64,000 nucleotides of DNA, taken from contig OX638355.1 of assembly GCA_951813285.1 (NCBI GenBank), forward strand, positions 2,623,136-2,687,135, given 5' to 3'. The notes under the pieces are model-generated. The model saw only the letters and a list, made by a program, of their open reading frames with translations, made no database searches and was not told the origin of the DNA. Positions 57,778 through 64,000 of this stretch are shown in pieces (position 1 is the first letter of the stretch; every line of letters starts with the position of its first letter). Source of the stretch: Terriglobia bacterium (lineage in GTDB: Bacteria; Acidobacteriota; Terriglobia; Versatilivoradales; Versatilivoraceae). The translations under genes were made by a program, and so were the position numbers.

Positions 57778-60471
57778 ATGAGCGCGACTCGGCAGGCCCC
57801 GGTCATTCAGTTTGAGAAATACCGCCTGGCCAACGGCCTTCAGGTCATTCTGCATCCCGACCCCAAGCTTCCCGTAGCCCACGTCAACTTGTGGTATCAC
57901 GTCGGCTCCAAGAACGAGCAGCCGGGCCGCACCGGGATGGCGCACCTGTTCGAGCATATGATGTTCCAGGGGTCCAGGAACGCCGATGGAGAGTATCTGA
58001 CGTATATGGAAAGGGCGGGAGCCAACATGCGGGAAGGTGGGGTCAACGGCACCACCAGCTTCGACCGCACCAACTATTTCGAGACGGTGCCCAGCGAGGC
58101 TCTGGAATACGTGTTGTGGCTGGAGTCGGATCGAATGGGCTTTCTGGCCGATGCCCTCACTCAGGAGAAGTTCGACAACCAGCGCGGCGTGGTCAAGAAC
58201 GAGCGCCGGCAGAGCTACGAGAACGTTCCCTACGGGCGCGCGCTTCAGTTGATCTTCGAAAACCTTTTCCCCCCGGGACATCCCTATTCCTGGATCGTGA
58301 TCGGATCGCAGGAGGATCTGGACGCCGCTTCCCTGCAGGAGACCAAGGACTTTTTCCATACCCACTACGCGCCCAACAACTGCAGCCTGGTGATTGCCGG
58401 CGATTTCGACCCGGCTCGAACCAGGGATTGGGTGGAGAAGTATTTCGGACCGCTGCCGCCCGGTCCCCCGTTGGAACGCCCCCGTTTGTGGGTGCCCCGA
58501 ATGGAAGGCGAGCGCAAAGTCACCGTTTCCGACCGGGTGCCTCTGGAGCGACTCTACCTGGTGTGGCCGGCGCCGGCTTATTTCCACGCCGGAGACGCCG
58601 AGCTCGACCTTGCCTCGCGCATTCTTTCCCGGGGCAAGAACTCGCGGTTGTACCAGCGACTGGTCTATCAGGAGCAGGTGGCCTCGGATGTGTCCGCCTT
58701 CAACTATTCTCTGGAAATCAGCGGGCTGTTCGGTGTGGTGGCCACCGCCCGGCCCGGTCAGACCCTGGGCGGCCTGGACGACCTCATCCGGGAGGAGATC
58801 GCCTCCTTTGCCGAAAACGGACCCACTCCGGAAGAGCTGGAGCGGGAAAAAGCCAAGCAGGAGTTCGAGTTCGTCAGCGGCCTGGAGCGCATCGGGGGAT
58901 TCGGAGGGAAGGCCGATCTCCTGAACCAGTACAACACCTTCCTGGGAGACCCTGGTTACTTCGGGCAGGACTATCTTCGCTATCAGGGATTGGGAGCGGA
59001 ACAGGTGCGCGGGGTTGTGTCAGCCTGCTTGAACAGCTCCCGCAGAGTTGCCCTCAGCTTCGTTCCGGAGCTGTCTGCCCGTCCACAGAGAACCGAGCTG
59101 AACCGGGAGCAGCAGCCCGGCATGGGAAGTCCGAAGTCCTTTCGCCCCCCTGCACTGGCTGCCGAGACCATCGCCCCGGGTCTGACGGTGGCGGTGGCCG
59201 AGCGGCACGATCTTCCCAAGGTGGCCGTCAGCCTGCTGCTGAAATCGGGGTCTTGTTCGGATCCGCTCTCCAGGCCGGGAGTCGGCTGGATGACCACCGC
59301 CATGCTGGACGAAGGCACCCGCTCGAGGACAACCCTGGAGATCCAGGCGGAGCTGGACCGGCTCGGGGCTTCCTTCGGTTCGGGCACCGAGTCCGAGAAC
59401 TGCCACCTGGCCCTGGAAGTGCTCAAGGCGCAGATGGGGCCGGCGGTTCGGTTGCTGGCGGACCTGATTCTGAACGCGACCTTCCCGGCGGAGGAGCTGG
59501 AGAGGCAGCGGAAATTGCGGCTGGACCGCATTCTCCAGGAGCAGAACAGTCCCTCGGCTACGGTCGGGAGGGTCTTCCGTTCCCTGCTGTTCGGCGAGGG
59601 TCACCCCTTCGGGCTTCCGACCGGAGGGGACGAGACCTCGATGCGAGCCCTGACCCGACGGGAACTGGTCGAGTTTCACCGAACGCACTGGAAGCCGGGC
59701 AACGCGGTCCTGCTTTTTGCGGGAGACATCACGCTGGCCGAAGCCGCCCGGCTGGCGGAGGATTGCCTGGCCGGCTGGGGGGCGGGCGAAACGCCCCGGC
59801 TCAGCCTGCCTGAAGCTGCTCCTCCGGAGGGGATTCGAGTGGTCCTGGTGGACCGCCAGGATGCTCCTCAGTCACAGATTCGCATCGGGTCGATCGGACC
59901 TCACCGCAAGGTTGCCGACTACCATGCCATCGAGCTGATGAACGCCGTGCTGGGGGGCAGTTTCAGCAGCCGCCTGAATCTCAACCTGCGGGAGGACAAG
60001 GGTTACACCTACGGGGCTTCCACCCGGTTCGCCTACGCCAGCCAGGGGGGATTCTGGGTTGGTGGGACGGCCGTGCAGACCTCGGTGACCACCGAGACGC
60101 TGCAGGAGATACACAAGGAAATTTCAGACATAGGCACAGCCCGGCCCATCACCGCTGCCGAGTTGTCGGCGGCCAAGCAGAATCTGGTGCGGGGATTTGC
60201 CCAGCGCTTCGAGACCCTGGGGAGGGTGGTCGATCAAATGGCCGACCTCTTTGCCTACGATCTTCCCCACGAGACGCTGGCCGGTTACCCCACGTCCGTC
60301 GATTCGGTGACGCTCGAGCAGGTTCGGGGCGCGGCTCAAAGCTATCTGGACCCGACCCGGTTGCTGGTGGTTGTGGTTGGAGACCTGAATCAGTTGGAGG
60401 AACCGGTGAGGCGACTCGATCTGGGACCGATGGAGATCGTGGATCCCACCGGCGAACCGGTGTCCGGATAG
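57778..60471 (+). CDS. M16-family metallopeptidase with two tandem domains
   Basis: An 897-residue M16 peptidase (pitrilysin/insulinase-like). The first half carries the inverted zinc motif HLFEH (His56, Glu59, His60) and the third ligand Glu142 in VVKNERRQSYENVPYGRA. The second half (about 460-880) repeats the fold (AVSLLLKSGSCSDPLSRPGVGWMTTAMLDEGT) but has no HxxEH, so it is the inactive partner that shapes the chamber. No signal peptide is visible; the protein is probably cytoplasmic or periplasmic without a cleaved leader and degrades short peptides. ATG 57778 follows GGAAAGG. It is separated from PriA by 142 bases, divergent. Confidence 0.92.
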   Translation: MSATRQAPVIQFEKYRLANGLQVILHPDPKLPVAHVNLWYHVGSKNEQPGRTGMAHLFEHMMFQGSRNADGEYLTYMERAGANMREGGVNGTTSFDRTNYFETVPSEALEYVLWLESDRMGFLADALTQEKFDNQRGVVKNERRQSYENVPYGRALQLIFENLFPPGHPYSWIVIGSQEDLDAASLQETKDFFHTHYAPNNCSLVIAGDFDPARTRDWVEKYFGPLPPGPPLERPRLWVPRMEGERKVTVSDRVPLERLYLVWPAPAYFHAGDAELDLASRILSRGKNSRLYQRLVYQEQVASDVSAFNYSLEISGLFGVVATARPGQTLGGLDDLIREEIASFAENGPTPEELEREKAKQEFEFVSGLERIGGFGGKADLLNQYNTFLGDPGYFGQDYLRYQGLGAEQVRGVVSACLNSSRRVALSFVPELSARPQRTELNREQQPGMGSPKSFRPPALAAETIAPGLTVAVAERHDLPKVAVSLLLKSGSCSDPLSRPGVGWMTTAMLDEGTRSRTTLEIQAELDRLGASFGSGTESENCHLALEVLKAQMGPAVRLLADLILNATFPAEELERQRKLRLDRILQEQNSPSATVGRVFRSLLFGEGHPFGLPTGGDETSMRALTRRELVEFHRTHWKPGNAVLLFAGDITLAEAARLAEDCLAGWGAGETPRLSLPEAAPPEGIRVVLVDRQDAPQSQIRIGSIGPHRKVADYHAIELMNAVLGGSFSSRLNLNLREDKGYTYGASTRFAYASQGGFWVGGTAVQTSVTTETLQEIHKEISDIGTARPITAAELSAAKQNLVRGFAQRFETLGRVVDQMADLFAYDLPHETLAGYPTSVDSVTLEQVRGAAQSYLDPTRLLVVVVGDLNQLEEPVRRLDLGPMEIVDPTGEPVSG

Positions 60472-60517
60472 CCTCGGGGCGGTGCCCCCAGGACGCGTGG
60501 CGCAGTCCCGCCCGAGC

Positions 60518-60546
60518 TTGACAGGCATCCGTTCGATGCAATAGAT
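60518..60546 (+). promoter_or_regulatory. Sigma70-type promoter upstream of the DRE-TIM gene
   Basis: TTGACA (60518-60523), 17-bp spacer, ATAGAT (60541-60546; TAGATT one base later also fits). The transcript would have a leader of about 95 bases before the ATG at 60648. Confidence 0.68.
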
Positions 60547-60647
60547 TGTGCCGCGAGAAACCGGGGGCACCGTCGCATTCATCCCTCTGCCCGACCGCCC
60601 TGATTAAATCCGATCTCGCCCAGTTTCCAACGCTAAGGAGAATTCAG

Positions 60648-61883
60648 ATGAGTCAACCTTGGAAGACCGATCGCTGGTTTGCCAGCCCCTGGAACTACGC
60701 GCCCGAAGCCACCCAGGGCATGAATTTCCCGGCGCAGATTCGCATTCACGATGTGACCCTGCGCGATGGAGAGCAACAGACGGGGATCGTGTTCCGCCGT
60801 CAGGAGAAGGTGGCGATCGCCAAGAAGCTGGCAGCGGCCGGCGTCCACCGCATCGAAGCCGGCATGCCGGCGGTTTCGGCTGAAGACGAGGCGGCCATCA
60901 AGGATATCGTGAGTCTGGACCTGGGTCCGGAGATCTTCTCCTTCGCCCGCTGCATGCCGGCCGATGTCAAGATGGCCAAGGATTGCGGGGTCCACGGCAT
61001 CATTACCGAGATTCCCTCCAGCGACCACATCATCAAGCACGCCTACGGCAAGTCCATGGACTGGGCCATCAAGGCTTCCATCGACACCACCCTGGCGGCC
61101 AAGGAGGCGGGCCTCTACACGGTCTTCTTCACCATTGACAGCACCCGGTCCGACCTGAACAGGTATCTCGACCTCATGGAGCGGGTCTCCACCGAGGGAC
61201 ACATGGACTCGATGACCCTGGCGGATTCCTTCGGCGTCTGCACACCCCAGGGCATTGCCATGGTGGTGAGCAAGCTGCGGGACCGCTTCGCCCAACCCAT
61301 CGAGATCCACTGCCACGAAGACTTCGGTCTGGGAGTGGCCAACACCATCTCGGCCCTGGCCAACGGAGCCTCGGTGGCTCACGTCACCGTTACGGCCACC
61401 GGCGAGCGCGCCGGCAACGTTCCCCTGGAAGACACCATTATGGCCCTGAAGGTCCTCTACGGCGTGGATACCGGGGTCAAGACCGAGGGCTTCTACGAGC
61501 TGTCCAAGCTGGTTCAGGAGTTGAGCGGGTTCGGCGTGCCTCCCAACCGGCCCATCGTGGGCGACTCTCTCTACCATATCGAGTCGGGCATCGTGGCCAT
61601 GTTCCATAGCCGCTGCAAGCAGGCCGAGCCTCTGGAATACATTCCCTTCCTTCCGGAAGTGGTCGGCCGGCCGGCGGTAGATATCGCCCTGGGCAAAGGG
61701 AGCGGCCTGTTCAATATCGAGGAGCACCTGGAACGCAGGGGACTGCAGGCCACGCCGGAGCAGGCCAACGAGATCCTGGCTCAGGTCAAGCAGACCTCCA
61801 TCGACAGCAAGCGTCTCCTGTCCGACGCCGAGTTCGACAGGATTGTGAAGTCGGTCCTGGAAGGGACACCGGCCTCGGTCTGA
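60648..61883 (+). CDS. DRE-TIM acyltransferase/lyase (homocitrate/isopropylmalate/citramalate synthase-like)
   Basis: A 411-residue enzyme of the DRE-TIM metallolyase superfamily. The first-strand motif HDVTLRDGEQQTG carries the metal-binding Asp and catalytic Arg, and the HxH ligand pair is in IEIHCHEDFGLGVANT. TATGERAGNVPLEDTIMAL is the strand-8 signature of the isopropylmalate-synthase-type (pyruvate carboxyltransferase) branch. It lacks the C-terminal LeuA regulatory domain, so it is unlikely to be leucine-inhibited. Which 2-oxo acid and acyl-CoA it uses is unknown. The ATG at 60648 follows AAGGAG, and a TTGACA/ATAGAT promoter is upstream. A phosphotransacylase and an acyl kinase follow, suggesting a shared acyl-CoA pathway. 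Confidence 0.85.
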   Translation: MSQPWKTDRWFASPWNYAPEATQGMNFPAQIRIHDVTLRDGEQQTGIVFRRQEKVAIAKKLAAAGVHRIEAGMPAVSAEDEAAIKDIVSLDLGPEIFSFARCMPADVKMAKDCGVHGIITEIPSSDHIIKHAYGKSMDWAIKASIDTTLAAKEAGLYTVFFTIDSTRSDLNRYLDLMERVSTEGHMDSMTLADSFGVCTPQGIAMVVSKLRDRFAQPIEIHCHEDFGLGVANTISALANGASVAHVTVTATGERAGNVPLEDTIMALKVLYGVDTGVKTEGFYELSKLVQELSGFGVPPNRPIVGDSLYHIESGIVAMFHSRCKQAEPLEYIPFLPEVVGRPAVDIALGKGSGLFNIEEHLERRGLQATPEQANEILAQVKQTSIDSKRLLSDAEFDRIVKSVLEGTPASV

Positions 61884-62000
61884 CACTGCCTCCGGACGGC
61901 ATGTAGCAGACAGTGCGACGTCAGGCGGGGAGCGAGGCGCGGACGCCGGGGGACGGCCATCGGTCCGCTCCCGAGGATTTATCAAAGGAGGCTTCTTTCC

Positions 62001-62921
62001 ATGTACAAGAGCCTGGAAGAGCTGGTAGCCGCGGCCATCAGCGAGGGGCCTACCAGCATCGCGGTGGCCTGCGGCCAGGACCCGGATGTGCTGCAAGCGC
62101 TCAAGCAGGCCCAGTCCATGGGTCTGGCCCAAGGCATCCTGGTGGGCGATCGGTCCAGGATGGAACCCATGGTCGAGAAGGTCGGACTGGAGCTGGCTCC
62201 CGATCAGTTGATCCACGAGCCCGACCAGGCCCGGGCGGCAAGGAAAGCCATCGGCCTGATTCGGGAAGGCCGGGCCAGCCTGCTGATGAAGGGCAAGATC
62301 AACACCTCGACCCTGGTCCGGTCGGTGCTCGATAGGGAGAACGGTCTTCGCACCGGGCGTTTGCTGAGCCAGGTGATCGTCTTCCAGGTGCCGGGAATCC
62401 AGCGGCTGATGGTCATGACCGACGCCGCCATCAACATCGCTCCCAACCTGGCTCAAAAAGCCGAGATCTGCCGCAACGCCATAGAAGTGGCTCACGCCAT
62501 CGGCGTATCCAAACCCAACCTGGCCGTACTCTGCGCCCTGGAGTTCGTCAATCCCGAGATGCCGGCCACGCTGGACGCGGCCGGACTGACCCTGATGAAT
62601 CGGCGCGGACAGATCTCGGGAGCCTATATCGAAGGGCCCATTGCCCTGGATTCTCCCTTGAGCCGGTTTGCCGCCGAGCGAAAGGGCATCCACAGCCCGC
62701 TGGTGGAGGCCACCGATATTTTTCTGGCCCCCGACATCGAGGCGGCCAACATCCTCTACCGTGCCATTCTCTACTTTGCCCAGGGAGAATCGGGGGGCAT
62801 CGTGCTGGGAGCCCGGGCCCCGCTCATCCTGCTGTCCCGGGCGGAAACTCCCGAGACCAAGATTCGATCCATCGCGCTGGCCGTTCTGGTCGGCAAGGCA
62901 GCGGGCGGCTCCGCGGGCTGA
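62001..62921 (+). CDS. ptb: Phosphate acyltransferase, phosphotransbutyrylase-type
   Basis: A 306-residue protein of the Pta/Ptb family, which converts acyl-CoA and phosphate to acyl phosphate and CoA. Family stretches: SIAVACGQDPDVLQALKQA, LLMKGKINTSTLVRSVLD, VPGIQRLMVMTDAAINIAPNL, CALEFVNPEMPATLDA and ESGGIVLGARAPLILLSRAETPETKIRSIALA. Length matches Ptb rather than the longer Pta. The ATG at 62001 has a very strong AAAGGAGG. Only 30 bases separate its stop from the kinase gene, so the two form the classic acyl-phosphate pair for ATP formation from acyl-CoA, or the reverse. Butyryl versus another acyl group is not decided. Confidence 0.9.
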   Translation: MYKSLEELVAAAISEGPTSIAVACGQDPDVLQALKQAQSMGLAQGILVGDRSRMEPMVEKVGLELAPDQLIHEPDQARAARKAIGLIREGRASLLMKGKINTSTLVRSVLDRENGLRTGRLLSQVIVFQVPGIQRLMVMTDAAINIAPNLAQKAEICRNAIEVAHAIGVSKPNLAVLCALEFVNPEMPATLDAAGLTLMNRRGQISGAYIEGPIALDSPLSRFAAERKGIHSPLVEATDIFLAPDIEAANILYRAILYFAQGESGGIVLGARAPLILLSRAETPETKIRSIALAVLVGKAAGGSAG

Positions 62922-62951
62922 GCCGGATCGGAACGGGCGTGTGAAATTGAC

Positions 62952-64000
62952 ATGAAGATTCTGGTGGTGAACGTCGGATCCACTTCATTGAAGTTCCGGC
63001 TGTTCCAGATGGAAGATGAATCGGTGGCTGCGGTCGGCAAGGTCGAGCGGGTGGGCAGCTCCCGTTCGCCGCTGAGCTACCAGTTGGGGGACGGTCCGAA
63101 GCAGGAAAGGGAAATTCGGGCTCCCGACCACCGCGCGGCCATCGAGCAGGCGCTCGAAATCCTGACCGACCCGGCGGCCAAAGTCCTGACCAGCCTGCAG
63201 GAGCTCGACGCCATCGGCTTCAAGCCGGTTCACGCCAAGGGCATTGCCGATTCGGTGGTGGTGACCGACGAGGTCATCCAGGCCATGGAGGATTACATCT
63301 TCCTGGCTCCGGCCCACAATCCCCCCTACATCGAGGCCTTCCGCATCTTCCAGCAGCTGCTGCCCGACAAGACCCTGGTGGGGGTGTTCGAAGCCGCCTT
63401 TCACAAGACCATTCCCGACTACGCCAGAACCTATGGGATTCCCTATGAATGGGCCGAGAAACACGCCATCCAACGCTACGGGTTTCACGGAGCCTCCCAT
63501 CGTTACATCTCCTGGCGGGCCCCCGAACTGGCCGGGCGCTCAGGCCAGGACCTGAAAGTCATTTCCTGCCACATGGGCGGCAGCGCCAGCATCTGCGCCA
63601 TCAGGAACGGCCGGTCCATTGAGACGAGCATGGGTTTCTCACCCCAGGCGGGCCTGTCCCACGCCACGCGCAACGGCGATCTGGATCCCTTTGTTCCGCT
63701 CTATCTCATGCAGGAGGAGGGTCTGAGCGTGGACCAGGTGCGTGAAGGCCTTTCCCAGCGGGGGGGGCTCAAGGGAATCTCGGGCTTGAGCGGGGACGTG
63801 CGGGACCTGGAGGAAGCGGCAGCGGCAGGGAACCCCCGGGCCAAGCTGGCCCTGGAGGTGCTGGTGCACGAAACCAGGAAGTACATCGGCGCCTATTCCG
63901 CCGTCCTGGAAGGCCTGGATATTCTGGCCTTTACCGGAGGAATCGGCGAAAACGGCATCCGGATCCGAGAGTCTGTCTGCCAGGGCCTGGAGTATCTGGG
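62952..64000 (+). CDS. Acetate/butyrate-kinase-family acyl kinase (3' end outside window)
   Basis: The first 349 residues of an ASKHA acyl kinase; the frame is still open at the right edge. The N-terminal phosphate loop KILVVNVGSTSLKFRLF, the segment KHAIQRYGFHGASHRYISW with the family His, CHMGGSASICAIRNGRSIETSMGF and LSHATRNGDLDPFV are acetate-kinase signatures, with Asn in place of the more usual Ser/Gly in TRNGDLDP. FTGGIGENGIRIRESVC follows in the C-terminal lobe. It transfers phosphate from acyl phosphate to ADP. The ATG at 62952 is 30 bases after ptb. Pairing with Ptb suggests a butyrate- or other acyl kinase role although the sequence looks closer to AckA. Confidence 0.88.
   Translation, partial: MKILVVNVGSTSLKFRLFQMEDESVAAVGKVERVGSSRSPLSYQLGDGPKQEREIRAPDHRAAIEQALEILTDPAAKVLTSLQELDAIGFKPVHAKGIADSVVVTDEVIQAMEDYIFLAPAHNPPYIEAFRIFQQLLPDKTLVGVFEAAFHKTIPDYARTYGIPYEWAEKHAIQRYGFHGASHRYISWRAPELAGRSGQDLKVISCHMGGSASICAIRNGRSIETSMGFSPQAGLSHATRNGDLDPFVPLYLMQEEGLSVDQVREGLSQRGGLKGISGLSGDVRDLEEAAAAGNPRAKLALEVLVHETRKYIGAYSAVLEGLDILAFTGGIGENGIRIRESVCQGLEYL

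Noticed and set aside
60633-62693. A 686-codon minus-strand open frame across the DRE-TIM and ptb genes
   Set aside because: Shadow of two well-supported plus-strand genes with ribosome-binding sites; the translation has no recognisable domain.
1-64000. tRNA or rRNA genes
   Set aside because: I looked for T-loop GTTCGA patterns with matching acceptor stems and for conserved rRNA stretches and found none convincing.

Overview
The window is a G+C-rich bacterial chromosome segment that reads most like an uncultured Acidobacteriota. This rests on gene content: an Oar-like TonB-dependent receptor, many Tat-exported enzymes, and c-type-haem DUF1549/DUF1553 proteins paired with DUF1501 proteins. 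Planctomycetota or Verrucomicrobiota remain possible, because no rRNA, tRNA or other phylogenetic marker was found. No CRISPR array and no coherent prophage were seen.

Layout. 1-5600: end of an outer-membrane receptor, a dicarboxylate/amino-acid symporter, two bactofilins and a VapBC-type toxin-antitoxin pair with a palindromic operator. 5700-16650: RecD2 helicase, a 5'-truncated BNR/sialidase gene, an OmpA/PKD envelope protein, a secreted zinc metalloprotease, a small membrane protein, and a single-chain histidine kinase-receiver-DNA-binding protein. 16860-21780 (minus strand): a catabolic operon of Tat-exported enolase-superfamily enzyme, an internally deleted alpha/beta hydrolase, FAD oxidoreductase and old-yellow-enzyme homologue. 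22287-23773: a complete insertion sequence. 23997-29143: an operon of sodium:solute symporter, beta-propeller lactonase, five-bladed glycosidase-like protein and TauD-type dioxygenase. 30470-33061: a TonB-dependent receptor. 34139-50714: a respiratory/degradative cluster with PQQ-type propellers, two DUF1553-DUF1501 pairs, a Tat TIM-barrel-like protein, a second glycosidase-like protein and a cytochrome-c-containing quinoprotein dehydrogenase. 51460-52562: an orphan divergent regulator pair with a CI/LexA-like repressor. 52893-64000: thiolase with DUF35 partner, HU, PriA, M16 peptidase, then a DRE-TIM acyltransferase/lyase, a phosphotransacylase and an acetate/butyrate-type kinase.

The intergenic space is unusual. 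It is packed with interspersed repeats: R1 (about 180-190 bp, with 10-bp-phased CACGAAGGG units and a REP-like hairpin tail), R2 (G+C-rich hairpin arrays often fused to R1), R3 (10-bp-phased CACGAAT units in inverted arms), R4 (9-bp-phased ATGCACAGG units), and at least two MITE-like elements whose ends match the resident insertion sequence. One MITE sits inside an R3 element with a clean 4-bp target duplication. A repeat has also replaced the natural C-terminus of the quinoprotein dehydrogenase. The observations most worth following up are this repeat ecology and the orphan divergent switch with apparently leaderless promoters around one shared operator.
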